A stretch of DNA of 64,000 nucleotides. Source: an uncultured Bacteroidota bacterium. Lineage in GTDB: Bacteria; Bacteroidota; Bacteroidia; Chitinophagales; Chitinophagaceae. The position numbers and the translations under genes were made by a program. The stretch lies in NCBI GenBank assembly GCA_903877645.1, contig CAIRES010000044.1, forward strand, positions 1 to 64,000, in the 5' to 3' direction. Position 1 is the first letter of the stretch, and every line of letters begins with the position of its first letter. This document shows, piece by piece, positions 53,101 through 60,658 of the stretch. The notes below the pieces were generated by a model that made no database searches, was not told the DNA's origin, and saw nothing but the letters and a program-made list of their open reading frames with translations.

Positions 53101-53515
53101 TATCGAGATCGGTAGCGAGGGAAACAAGCTCCTGGTTGTCTTTGAAACGGCGTGCAGTTTCCTTTACCACGGCAAATGCTTCCGGCAATATTTCTTTAAG
53201 TACCTGTTCGATCAGCTCATCGCGTTTTTTGATCAGCTTATCTACTTCATTATAGATGGCCTCCCTTGATTGTATGTCTTCGGCAGTTACTTCAGTATCA
53301 GCTTCCGCCTTTTTATCAGCGATCTGCTTGTCTATATCAGTAAGATGCAGGTGTATACGGTTTCGGAATTCGAGGGTCTTGCCACGGAGTTCGTCGTTGG
53401 ATAAAGAGCGGAGTTTATCGTAGCAATTATTAATATCGGCTACAAGGGGTTGAATCCTTTTTACGTCTTTATCAGTCTTGCTGCCACCAAATATTTTAGA
53501 AAGAAAACCAATCAT
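50180..53515 (-). CDS. secA: Preprotein translocase ATPase SecA
   Basis: 1111 residues from ATG 53515, which begins M-I-G-F-L-S-K-I-F-G-G as in other SecA proteins; in-frame ATG 53590 is too early. Motifs: Walker A A-T-G-E-G-K-T, D-E-V-D-S-V-L-V-D-D-A-R-T-P-L, N-M-A-G-R-G-T-D-I, and the C-terminal zinc motif C-P-C-G-S-G-K-K-Y-K-N-C-H. It drives proteins through SecYEG. It is about 200 residues longer than the E. coli form, with extra sequence in the nucleotide-binding region (about 60-90 and 330-460), as usual in Bacteroidota. Confidence 0.97.
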   Translation of the reverse strand: MIGFLSKIFGGSKTDKDVKRIQPLVADINNCYDKLRSLSNDELRGKTLEFRNRIHLHLTDIDKQIADKKAEADTEVTAEDIQSREAIYNEVDKLIKKRDELIEQVLKEILPEAFAVVKETARRFKDNQELVSLATDLDKELATEKDNIRIEGDKAIYKNTWQAAGNTVTWNMLHYDVQLIGGIVLHEGKIAEMATGEGKTLVSTLPAYLNALAGEGVHIVTVNDYLARRDQEWNGPLFEWLGLRTDCIDKHDPNSFERRQAYLADITYGTNNEFGFDYLRDNMVHHPNEMVQRKHHFAMVDEVDSVLVDDARTPLIISGPIPKGDEQQFYALKPRIEMLLEAQRKITNQSLTEAKKLIADGKTDKDAGGLHLYRAYRGLPKNSALIKFLSEEGNKQLLQKSENYYIGEQQRNMPKVDSELYFAIDEKNNSVDLTEKGTALITGSGEDPTFFILPDIGTELAEIEKSELNSEEKLQRKDAMLQDYAIKADRIHSIQQLLKAYTLFDKDIEYVVMEGKVKIVDEQTGRILEGRRYSDGLHQAIEAKENVQVEAATQTFATVTLQNYFRMFHKLCGMTGTAETEAGEFWEIYKLDVVTIPTNVNIIRKDQQDLVYKTKREKYKAVIDEIEALRAVGRPVLVGTTSVEVSELLSRMLQQKKTPHNVLNAKQNAREAQIVGEAGLTGAITIATNMAGRGTDIKLGPGVKEAGGLAIIGTERHESRRVDRQLRGRAGRQGDPGSSQFFVSLEDELMRLFGSERIASLMDKMGHKDGEVLQHSMISKSIERAQRKVEENNFGMRKNLLEYDDVMNAQRDVIYKRRSHALFGDRLSIDLDNAMYSVALGFAEQFAIDKDIDAFKIEVMKHLVVEPELTPEQITKADPNVIAEELYHQVKEHYNRKTEFLREQMLPTLTQILNDNGDRIDNIIVPFTDGIRGMQVQVQLKEAVAQGAYPVVQALEKNITLGIIDDSWKNHLRAMDDLRQSVRMASYEQKDPLLIYKFEAFKLFKEMMLETNRNIISFLVRAGIPIQDAPQEARRPEPATDMSKMRTNKAQVDARGQAYAANEEDYYTETPDAPPVKRTPVQAGPKIGRNDDCPCGSGKKYKNCHGKGLSS

Positions 53516-53779
53516 TGAATTTATATTAGATAAATAAAGTAAATAATTTTTAATTTGTGCCTTAAAGGTGTACTTTAGCCTATTCCACATCAAAAGGCAT
53601 GCAATCTTTTTTTAACTGCCATGATGGCGGATAAAGGGCATCAAAGCTACGAAAAACGGGGCACTTGAGCAAGAATAAATAATTGATTGTGAGTGTTCAA
53701 AAAAAAAATAGGTGTAATAATTTGCGGGGCAATGAAATTTTTATGTATTTTGGGTGCGATTTTGAAAATGAGATCAAAT

Positions 53780-54316
53780 ATGAAAAGAACCATCCTTTTA
53801 GTCACAACAGTATTGGTAGCGCTATTAATTAGCAACAAAACATACGCCCAGGATGACCTGGTGCGTGTATTTCGCTGGTTCATACCCGAAGATCAGCAAT
53901 TTGTAACTGTAGTCGACGGCGAATACCAAGACGGCCAGCTCATCAATTGGGGCTGGAATGATAAGACCCTGTTATTTTGGGAATACCGTACCCCTGGTCC
54001 GGGCCGTGTAGCAGTAAACGGATGGTACAACCCGGTAAGCCGTGCGCACATCAGCGTATGTGAAGATGAGTTTACAGATGACCAGATGCTGAAAAACGGC
54101 TATACTCAGAAGCACCTGCAGTTTTATGCGCTTACCCGCCGGGGAGCCAATACAGTATGTGTATACCGCTGGTTGCTGAACAAAAGGCACTCATGGGTAA
54201 CTATACCTGAAGAAGGTGATACAGACATTTACCTGAAGAAAGGCTACCACAGCAAAACATATCAATACTATGGTATCTACAGGAGCACTGATGCGCCGAT
54301 CTATGACCAACTTTAA
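53780..54316 (+). CDS. Exported protein made of three similar repeats
   Basis: 178 residues from ATG 53780, where a signal peptide starts (cleavage near TYAQ); upstream in-frame starts would precede the membrane signal oddly. The mature part is three repeats of about 43 residues, each beginning V-x-V-x-x-W (V-R-V-F-R-W, V-A-V-N-G-W, V-C-V-Y-R-W) and ending in a Gly-Tyr/Trp then L-x-F-Y/W (G-W-N-D-K-T-L-L-F-W, G-Y-T-Q-K-H-L-Q-F-Y, G-Y-H-S-K-T-Y-Q-Y-Y). The pattern is like DUF5648-type repeats, thought to form a propeller or trefoil-like fold. Function unknown. Confidence 0.65.
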   Translation: MKRTILLVTTVLVALLISNKTYAQDDLVRVFRWFIPEDQQFVTVVDGEYQDGQLINWGWNDKTLLFWEYRTPGPGRVAVNGWYNPVSRAHISVCEDEFTDDQMLKNGYTQKHLQFYALTRRGANTVCVYRWLLNKRHSWVTIPEEGDTDIYLKKGYHSKTYQYYGIYRSTDAPIYDQL

Positions 54317-54342
54317 TTAGAACGACCGTTGTATAAATATTG

Positions 54343-54370
54343 AAAGCCGCCTGTTTTGGCGGCTTTTATT
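54343..54370 (+). terminator. Terminator after the triple-repeat gene
   Basis: AAAGCCGCC (54343-54351) pairs with GGCGGCTTT (54358-54366), then TATT. It lies 27 bp after the stop and just before the S9 peptidase start. Confidence 0.8.
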
Positions 54371-54399
54371 ATATACCCAATCCATACTTCAAAAAACAG

Positions 54400-56571
54400 A
54401 TGATGATACAGTATAAAAAAATGGCGGTGTCTGCTGCATTTGTGGCGTTTATTTGCTCAGGGGTTATTGCCCAGAAGAAGCAATTTACCATTATGGAGGC
54501 TACCAATGGTATGAGTACTACACTTGCTCCACAAAGTATTAAAAACGCAAGCTGGCAACCGGGTACCGATAATCTTTGGCAGACAGAAAAGAAGGATGGG
54601 CAGGATTTATGGAAGATGCAATCTTTCAATAAAAAAAGTGAGAATGTCAGCTATATTTTAAGTGAGGGCAACTACCCGGAGCAGGTGACTGCAATACCTG
54701 TCATTAAATGGCTGAACGACCACGAAGTGTATTTTGTGAATGGTAAGAACGTGCTAGTTGGGAGCAAGGATAACGATGTGATCCTTAGTGCATTCAAGTG
54801 GCAAATATTTGCATCATTACCGGAGAAGGCTGACCATATAACCGTAGATAAAAGCAAAGAGATCGCCTATACCATTGATAATAATTTATGGTTTTGGAGC
54901 AAAGGAAAGGGCGCAATTGCCGTGACTGCCGAAAGTGATAAGAATGTGGTATGCGGCCAATCGGTACACAGGGATGAGTTCGGGATAGACCATGGAATAT
55001 TCTTTTCGCCGAAAGGGAACTACCTCGCGTACTACCGTATGGACCAGACGATGGTGAAGGATTACCCGATCATAAAATGGGATGCAACACCGGCAAGCGT
55101 TGATATTATAAAGTACCCTATGGCAGGCGGCACATCGCACGAGGTGACACTTTGCGTGTATGATCCTGCCAGTGGCAAGACTGTGACCTTACAGACAGGC
55201 ACGAAGAACAAAGACCACTACCTGACTTGCGTGACGTGGAGCCCTGATGAACAGTACATATACCTGGCTATACTGAACAGGGGACAAGACCATCTGTGGC
55301 TGAATAAATACGATGCGCATACAGGTGAGAAGGTGGCAACGCTGTTTGAAGAAACGGATCCTAAGTACGTACACCCTACGCACTCGCTGAGCTTTGTACC
55401 CGGGCGTAGCGATGAATTCATCTGGTGGAGTGAGCGTGATGGATATGAGCATTTGTACCTGTATAATACCGGTGGCAAGCTGATCCGCCAACTGACGAAG
55501 GGGAACTGGGTAGTAAATGAGCTGGCGGGTTTTGATAAGGAGGATAACAAAGTAATCATAACCGCAGCAAAGGAGTCGCCGCTGGAGAAGCATATTTATT
55601 CTGTGAACCTGCGGAATGGCGACACGAAGCGCATAGACAAGGGGGCAGGTATGCATACCGCACTGTGTAGCGAAGATGGCAAGTATGTGCTGGACGTATA
55701 TAGCGGAGCGGGTATACCCAAAAATACGGTGGTGCGGGCAACGGACGGTAGCTACTCGCATGAGCTGATAAAGGCCGCCAATACATTGGCTGATTATGAC
55801 CGGCCCGAAATAAAGGATATTACTATCACAGCCGCAGACGGGGTAACACCGCTGTATGGCAAGCTGATATTGCCTACGCATTTTGACAAGACCAAAAAAT
55901 ACCCGGTGATCGTTTATCTGTACAATGGGCCGAATGTGCAGTTGATACACCATTCGTTCCCCGAGAGTGGCAACTTGTGGTATGAATATATGGCGCAGCA
56001 TGGGTATATCGTTTTCTCGATTGATGGGCGAGGTAGCTGGAACAGGGGTAAGGATTTTGAGCAGGCCACCTTCAGGCACCTGGGTGATGCAGAAATGGCA
56101 GACCAGATGAAGGGTGTGGATTACTTAAAGTCGCTACCTTATGTGGATGCCAACAGGATGGGTATACATGGCTGGAGCTTTGGTGGATTTATGACTACGA
56201 ACATTATGCTGAAACACCCGGGCGTATTTAAATGTGCAGTAGCAGGTGGCCCGGTGATGGACTGGAAGATGTACGAGGTAATGTACACCGAGCGATACAT
56301 GGACACACCGGATGAGAACCCCGAAGGTTATGAAAATGCCAACCTGCTGGACAAGGTGAAGGCCCTGAAAGGTAAGCTGATGCTGATACACGGCACTAAT
56401 GACAACACGGTGGTGTGGCAGCACAGCATAGACTTTTTGAAAAAGAGCGTGGATGAAAATATACAGGTGGATTACTTTGTGTACCCCGGTTATGAGCATA
56501 ATGTGCGCGGCAAGGACAGGGCTCATTTGATGCAGAAGATCAGTAATTATTTTGATGATAATTTGAAGTAG
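54400..56571 (+). CDS. Dipeptidyl peptidase IV-type serine peptidase (S9)
   Basis: 723 residues from ATG 54400 (ATG 54403 is equally possible), with a signal peptide ending near GVIAQ. Residues about 60-470 form the beta-propeller of DPP IV; the alpha/beta hydrolase domain follows with the nucleophile in G-W-S-F-G-G, the Asp in N-D-N-T-V and the His in P-G-Y-E-H-N-V. It removes dipeptides, usually X-Pro or X-Ala, from the N-termini of peptides in the periplasm. Length and order are normal for the family. Confidence 0.9.
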   Translation: MMIQYKKMAVSAAFVAFICSGVIAQKKQFTIMEATNGMSTTLAPQSIKNASWQPGTDNLWQTEKKDGQDLWKMQSFNKKSENVSYILSEGNYPEQVTAIPVIKWLNDHEVYFVNGKNVLVGSKDNDVILSAFKWQIFASLPEKADHITVDKSKEIAYTIDNNLWFWSKGKGAIAVTAESDKNVVCGQSVHRDEFGIDHGIFFSPKGNYLAYYRMDQTMVKDYPIIKWDATPASVDIIKYPMAGGTSHEVTLCVYDPASGKTVTLQTGTKNKDHYLTCVTWSPDEQYIYLAILNRGQDHLWLNKYDAHTGEKVATLFEETDPKYVHPTHSLSFVPGRSDEFIWWSERDGYEHLYLYNTGGKLIRQLTKGNWVVNELAGFDKEDNKVIITAAKESPLEKHIYSVNLRNGDTKRIDKGAGMHTALCSEDGKYVLDVYSGAGIPKNTVVRATDGSYSHELIKAANTLADYDRPEIKDITITAADGVTPLYGKLILPTHFDKTKKYPVIVYLYNGPNVQLIHHSFPESGNLWYEYMAQHGYIVFSIDGRGSWNRGKDFEQATFRHLGDAEMADQMKGVDYLKSLPYVDANRMGIHGWSFGGFMTTNIMLKHPGVFKCAVAGGPVMDWKMYEVMYTERYMDTPDENPEGYENANLLDKVKALKGKLMLIHGTNDNTVVWQHSIDFLKKSVDENIQVDYFVYPGYEHNVRGKDRAHLMQKISNYFDDNLK

Positions 56572-56683
56572 TTGCTCAATGGCTTAATAGCCCGATTGTG
56601 TTGATTGTGGTGTTTGGTTGAGTGGTCTGTTCTGCGCGAGGTTGTTGGTGAAGAACACCAGCAAGGGCTGGAAAATTGGACAG

Positions 56684-56745
56684 AATAAATATTTCATTAG
56701 GCACACGTAGCCAATATGATCAGATTTGCAAACGAGGAGTTTACT
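56684..56745 (+). pseudogene. Remnant of a HigB-type toxin C-terminus
   Basis: One frame here reads I-S-L-G-T-R-S-Q-Y-D-Q-I-C-K-R-G-V-Y, which aligns with the end of HigB encoded at 56856-57161 (F-I-G-T-H-N-Q-Y-D-Q-I-C-R-K-G-L-I). The DNA is alike as well (CCAATATGATCA-G/A-ATTTGCA). It therefore looks like the tail of a lost toxin copy, fused to a repeat element. Confidence 0.55.
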
Positions 56746-56777
56746 CAATTTCTGTCCTGCGGGAGCTTGTTGGTGAA
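56739..56777. repeat. Left 39-bp direct repeat flanking higBA
   Basis: GTTTACTCAATTTCTGTCCT and the following 19 bp recur in direct orientation at 57634-57672 with one mismatch in 39. The two copies flank the higB-higA module. Confidence 0.85.
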
Positions 56778-56834
56778 GGACACCAACAATGGCGTGGGGC
56801 AGGAAATATAATTTCTGATATGCAGAAATTTTTC

Positions 56835-56842
56835 TAATTTTG
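56835..56842 (+). promoter_or_regulatory. -7 element of higBA
   Basis: TAATTTTG matches TAnnTTTG and ends 13 bp before the higB ATG, so the leader is only about 8 nt. Confidence 0.45.
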
Positions 56843-56855
56843 TGAAAATGCGGCG

Positions 56856-57161
56856 ATGGTTATTATTTCACAGCGAATAATCAATGAATTTGCAAAAGAA
56901 TATCCTTTGTCGGCTAGTCCATTAAACAGGTGGTACAAACTTGTGATTGCTGCTGACTGGGAGAGTTTTAACGAAGTAAAGGAGAGTTTCAATGCGACTG
57001 ATTTTGTTGGAAATGACCGGTATGTCTTTGATATAGGAGGTAACGATTATCGTCTTGTAGCAATGATACATTTCAAGAAAAGGACACTTTATATCAGGTT
57101 TATAGGTACGCACAACCAATATGATCAAATTTGCAGGAAGGGATTGATAAAAACGATATAA
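56856..57161 (+). CDS. higB: HigB-family toxin
   Basis: 101 residues of the HigB (RelE-like) mRNA interferase family: P-L-N-R-W-Y-K-L-V, the stretch D-R-Y-V-F-D-I-G-G-N-D-Y-R-L-V-A-M-I-H-F, then T-L-Y-I-R-F-I-G-T-H-N-Q-Y-D. Lys/Arg and Tyr/His residues near the C-terminus (R79, H84, Y87-type positions) are those used for RNA cleavage on the ribosome. The order toxin then antitoxin (10-bp gap) is typical of higBA. A fragment of a second higB lies just upstream. Confidence 0.88.
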   Translation: MVIISQRIINEFAKEYPLSASPLNRWYKLVIAADWESFNEVKESFNATDFVGNDRYVFDIGGNDYRLVAMIHFKKRTLYIRFIGTHNQYDQICRKGLIKTI

Positions 57162-57171
57162 ACATTGTTTT

Positions 57172-57537
57172 ATGAAACAAATAAAGACACGCAGGGAGTA
57201 TCATCTGACAATGGCTGAGATCGAAACTTATCTTGCAAAAGGGTTCGATAATCTTACAGCAGAAGAAGATGATAAATTGGAGCAGCTTTCAAAAAAGGTA
57301 AGCCGTTATGAAAATATCCATTTCCCAATGCCTGTAAAGCATGACCTGACGACGATATTAGAAGCCTATATGAAGGAGAACCACCTTACTAAACAACGGC
57401 TTGCAATGTTTCTCGGGGTAGGGAATTCTACACTTAGCGAGGTTTTAAATAAAAAAAGACCGATCACGCTGGATTTTGCGAAGCGATTGCACACAAAGAT
57501 CAACTTAGATGGGAATATGATACTGGAGATGGTATAG
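57172..57537 (+). CDS. higA: HigA-family antitoxin
   Basis: 121 residues. An N-terminal helical region binds the toxin; the Cro/C1-type helix-turn-helix is at about 65-110 (L-T-K-Q-R-L-A-M-F-L-G-V-G-N-S-T-L-S-E-V-L-N). It silences HigB and represses its own promoter. It is the second gene of the pair and is followed by the right-hand copy of the 39-bp direct repeat. Confidence 0.88.
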   Translation: MKQIKTRREYHLTMAEIETYLAKGFDNLTAEEDDKLEQLSKKVSRYENIHFPMPVKHDLTTILEAYMKENHLTKQRLAMFLGVGNSTLSEVLNKKRPITLDFAKRLHTKINLDGNMILEMV

Positions 57538-57633
57538 GGTTAGAACGATTTGTCATTTTCCATCCTGGAGTTTTATGCGGGTATTTGAACGAGACAACAC
57601 TACTAATGTTACAAGCTGACTATCAGGCGGGGT

Positions 57634-57672
57634 GTTTACTCAATTTCTGTCCTGCGGGAGGTTGTTGGTGAA
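57634..57672. repeat. Right 39-bp direct repeat flanking higBA
   Basis: Partner of 56739-56777 (38 of 39 bases equal). After it the hairpin repeat is cut off, so only one arm (TTGTTGGTGAA) is present. The rest of 57538-57782 shows nothing else. Confidence 0.85.
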
Positions 57673-57782
57673 TTCATCGAAACTGCCTGTTGCTGCATGA
57701 ACAGCTCACATAATAGCATGGCGTCCAGATCCCTCGTACCTCGGGATGACAAAGTAAGAGTAATATATTATGTCGAAGCTGA

Positions 57783-58196
57783 CTACTTAGCGGGGAATAA
57801 TACTTTTTTGAGGCTGTCTATTTTCATGTCTGCGGAGAGGGCATCGGCGGGCATTTTGTCGTTGTTGTCGTCTTTTTTTGTGACGGCGAATGTGCCGTTG
57901 TTCAGGTTGTTATCCGGGCCGAGAACATGGAGCACCATTAATCCTACTCTTATTGCAGCTTGCTGTTTTGCAGCAGGATCTGAGGTATAAAAAGAAGGAT
58001 CGCCAACGACTATTGTAACTTTGGTGAGGTCATCATTCTGCATGGTATGTATAGACCGCGCCGATGGAATGATGTGTGGTATACTATCCTCGAACTGTGT
58101 AGACTGTTCTGTAGTTATCTTTTTTTGTTCTTTCAATCCGCAGGAAGCAGCGAAAACAAGAACAGACAATATGGCAAACGGAATCAGTTTTTTCAT
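57783..58196 (-). CDS. Small lipoprotein of unknown function
   Basis: 137 residues. The signal L-V-F-A-A-S-C gives a lipidated Cys at about 19. The mature part has V-T-I-V-V-G-D-P-S-F-Y, K-Q-Q-A-A-I-R-V-G-L-M-V-L-H-V-L-G and a charged end. I do not recognise a domain. It reads in the direction of, and 38 bp after, dapB, so it may be co-transcribed with it. Confidence 0.55.
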   Translation of the reverse strand: MKKLIPFAILSVLVFAASCGLKEQKKITTEQSTQFEDSIPHIIPSARSIHTMQNDDLTKVTIVVGDPSFYTSDPAAKQQAAIRVGLMVLHVLGPDNNLNNGTFAVTKKDDNNDKMPADALSADMKIDSLKKVLFPAK

Positions 58197-58234
58197 AGCG
58201 TAGTTTGTTTATCAAATGTAATAATTAATGTTTG

Positions 58235-58954
58235 TTATTTTATGCCGAGCACATCTTTCATGGTGAAGGTGCCTTGCTTGCCAGCGATGTATTCTGCGGC
58301 GAGGACTGCGCCGAGTGCAAAACCATCCCTGTTGTGGGCGGTATGGATGATCTCTATATCGTCTATAGGTGAGGAGTAGCGGATGTTGTGGGTGCCGGGT
58401 ACGTTTTCCATGCGATGGGCTATTATAGGCAATATATCTTCTTCGCTGTGCGGGCCCAGCGACCATATTTTTTTGCTGCTGAGGTTTTGGATGATCTGCT
58501 CTGCGAGAGTAATGGCAGTGCCGCTGGGTGCATCTTTCTTTTGGATATGGTGGGTTTCTTCTACTGTTACCTTGTATTCATCGTGGCCGTTCATCAGTGA
58601 GGCGAGCAGCTTGTTTACTTCAAAAAAGATATTGACGCCGATGCTGAAATTGGATGCCTGGAGGAAGGAAACATTGTGCTGCTTTGCGATGGCTTGAGCT
58701 TCCGGTACCTGTTCATTCCATCCGGTGGTGCCGCATACTACGCTGATGCCTGCGTTGAAGCATTTTGTTACGTTATCTTTTGCGGCATCGGGGTTAGTGA
58801 ATTCAATCGCTACATCTGCCGGCTTTAAGTGGGCTTCGTCCATTTCGTGTTTGTTGGCAGAGGTGATGCGCAGTACGATGTTGTGACCGCGTTTTGTGGC
58901 TGCCTGCTCTATGGCGTGGCCCATTTTGCCGTATCCTATGAGTGCTATGTTCAT
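58235..58954 (-). CDS. dapB: 4-hydroxy-tetrahydrodipicolinate reductase
   Basis: Reduces hydroxy-tetrahydrodipicolinate with NAD(P)H in lysine and diaminopimelate synthesis. 239 residues, the short form of the family. The nucleotide motif I-G-Y-G-K-M-G-H-A-I is at the start, V-C-G-T-T-G-W in the middle and the signature E-E-T-H-H-I-Q-K-K-D-A-P-S-G-T-A (catalytic His pair and Lys) later. No other lysine genes are adjacent. Confidence 0.94.
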   Translation of the reverse strand: MNIALIGYGKMGHAIEQAATKRGHNIVLRITSANKHEMDEAHLKPADVAIEFTNPDAAKDNVTKCFNAGISVVCGTTGWNEQVPEAQAIAKQHNVSFLQASNFSIGVNIFFEVNKLLASLMNGHDEYKVTVEETHHIQKKDAPSGTAITLAEQIIQNLSSKKIWSLGPHSEEDILPIIAHRMENVPGTHNIRYSSPIDDIEIIHTAHNRDGFALGAVLAAEYIAGKQGTFTMKDVLGIK

Positions 58955-59064
58955 TAAGTCAAAAGTGAGAAGTTAAAACCTAAAAGTGTATTTTTTATTA
59001 AGCGAAAGTAATGAATGGTTGTGTTTTTCTGTTTATGCCGTTTCTTGCTACGTGAGTGTTACCA

Positions 59065-59127
59065 CCCCTGCCTAAAAATAACTGCTTCGCCATTATTTTT
59101 AGCCTGTCCCCTCCTTGGCAGGCGGGG
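59065..59127. repeat. Nested hairpin repeat
   Basis: CTAAAAATAA (59072-59081) pairs perfectly with TTATTTTTAG (59093-59102), and outside it CCCCTGCC (59065-59072) faces GGCAGGCGGGG (59117-59127). This two-stem cruciform type recurs in many Bacteroidota genomes. It sits between dapB and the flavoprotein gene, 3 bp before the latter's stop. Confidence 0.65.
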
Positions 59128-59129
59128 AG

Positions 59130-60389
59130 TTACTTATTTCCTGTCTCATGAGGTTCTACAGGGAATGTTTCTTTGGAAGTAGTCATGTTGTGTGCGGCTA
59201 TCCAGGCACTGCTCCAGGCGTGCTGGAAGTTGTAGCCGCCGGTGATGCCATCTACATCAAGTATCTCGCCGGCAAAGTATATGCCGGGTACTATGCGGCT
59301 TTGCAGGGTTTGGGGGTCTACCTCGGAAATTGTTACTCCACCGCAGGTTACAAACTCTTCTTTGAATGTGGTTTTGCCTTTGATGGAGTAGGTATCGCGG
59401 AGCAGGCGCTCGGTGAGTTTGTTTTGGGCTGCGGCAGGGAGGTCACCCCAGCGAGTGGTATCGGTGATGCCACATTGCTGCAACTGGTATTCCCACAGCC
59501 TGCGGGGCAGGTCGAAAGGATTTTTATGCTGCACTAATTGTTTGCCTTGCTCTCTCCTCAATTGGGCAAGGGTATGGTGCATGGTGTCATCGTTGGCATC
59601 ATTGAGCCAGTTGATGACGGCATTGAATTCGTAATTGCGGTCGGCGAGCTCGCGGGCGGCTATGGCAGATGTTTTGAGTACGGCAGGGCCGCTCATGCCC
59701 CAATGTGTAATAAGTACAGGGCCGGTTTGTGCGATCTTAGTACCAGCAATTTTTACCGTGGCCATTGGTACACTTACGCCCATCAGCTCTGTAATGGGAT
59801 GCTTGGGGAGGTTGAAGGTAAAGAGGGATGGTACAGGAGGCTGTATGGTATGCCCTAATGCTTCTATCCATTTGTATTGTTCCTGCTTAGGGAAACCTCC
59901 TGTGGCTATCAATACTTTGTCGGCATGATATGCGGAGGTGTCGGCGAAGTGTATGCGGAGCATTCCGGATGGCAGCTTTTCTATGGAGCTGACTACCTTG
60001 TGATAAAACATTTGCACCTTCTGGTGCATCATCTCCTGCCATATAGCATCTATGATGGTTTGCGAATCGTCGGTAATGGGAAACATCCGTCCGTCTGCTT
60101 CCGTCTTCAATCTTACACCTCTTTTTTCAAACCATTCTATGGTTTGTGCCGGGCCGAATTTGTAGAGCGACCTTTTGAGGAGCTGCTTGCCACGGGGGTA
60201 GCGGGTGATGAGCTCGGGAATCTCAAAACATTCGTGCGTGACATTGCACCTGCCGCCGCCGGATACCTTCACTTTTTGCAGCACCTTCGTGGTCTTCTCA
60301 AATACGGCCACTTCTACGCCTTGTGAATAAGGGATGTTAGCCGCAGCAAAGCATCCTGCGGCACCTGCACCAATGATGGCTATTTTCAT
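59130..60389 (-). CDS. HI0933-family flavoprotein (BaiN-like)
   Basis: 419 residues with the FAD motif I-G-A-G-A-A-G-C-F-A-A at the N-terminus, K-V-S-G-G-G-R-C-N-V-T-H (family signature) and G-G-Y-N-F-Q-H-A-W-S-S-A-W at the C-terminus. The family is named after HI0933 and BaiN; most members have no proven substrate. Soluble, with no signal. It is not overlapped by neighbours, and repeats flank it on both sides. Confidence 0.85.
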   Translation of the reverse strand: MKIAIIGAGAAGCFAAANIPYSQGVEVAVFEKTTKVLQKVKVSGGGRCNVTHECFEIPELITRYPRGKQLLKRSLYKFGPAQTIEWFEKRGVRLKTEADGRMFPITDDSQTIIDAIWQEMMHQKVQMFYHKVVSSIEKLPSGMLRIHFADTSAYHADKVLIATGGFPKQEQYKWIEALGHTIQPPVPSLFTFNLPKHPITELMGVSVPMATVKIAGTKIAQTGPVLITHWGMSGPAVLKTSAIAARELADRNYEFNAVINWLNDANDDTMHHTLAQLRREQGKQLVQHKNPFDLPRRLWEYQLQQCGITDTTRWGDLPAAAQNKLTERLLRDTYSIKGKTTFKEEFVTCGGVTISEVDPQTLQSRIVPGIYFAGEILDVDGITGGYNFQHAWSSAWIAAHNMTTSKETFPVEPHETGNK

Positions 60390-60446
60390 TCTGTTTATTT
60401 ATTGTTGATCACGACTAAACTAATTTGATTTAGTTAAGAATGTTCT

Positions 60447-60522
60447 CGCGAAATAATGTCACCCCTTCGGGTTTTGCCCTTGTTTCAATGTGTTTCTATA
60501 ATAATGCCACCCCTTCGGGGTT
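60447..60522. repeat. Dispersed repeat, copy B
   Basis: Close copy of 46911-46990, with AATAATGTCACCCCTTCG, GTGTTTCTATAATAATGCC and CACCCCTTCGGGG in the same order and spacing. It belongs to a gap (60390-60658) that has further small repeats: AGGCCTAAAGGCTGTGGCAA near 60547, the hairpin CCCTCTCC-AAA-GGAGAGGG at 60584-60602, and AAAGGCCGTGGCAACTATG near 60633. No gene is seen there. Confidence 0.75.
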
Positions 60523-60658
60523 GACCTTCACCTTAATTAAATAACGTAGGCCTAAAGGCTGTGGCAATTTGACCTCTCCCCAGCCCTCTCCAAAGGAGAG
60601 GGAGGTGTTGCGTAAATAGGCAACTCGAAGTAAAGGCCGTGGCAACTATGTGCATCAC

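Larger units (their letters stand above)
56626..56805. repeat. Two copies of a hairpin repeat
   Basis: Two copies of one element: 56626-56664 and about 56750-56805. Both contain TCTG-T/C-CTGCG-C/G-GAG, then TTGTTGGTG, a short loop and CACCA-G/A-CAA. In the second copy the inner stem is perfect (TTGTTGGTG with CACCAACAA), and CCTGC pairs with GCAGG outside it. A truncated third copy is at 57634-57672. Confidence 0.7.

Noticed and set aside
60584-60602. CCCTCTCC-AAA-GGAGAGGG as the maeB terminator
   Set aside because: No T-run follows on the minus strand, and it is part of a typical dispersed repeat block.
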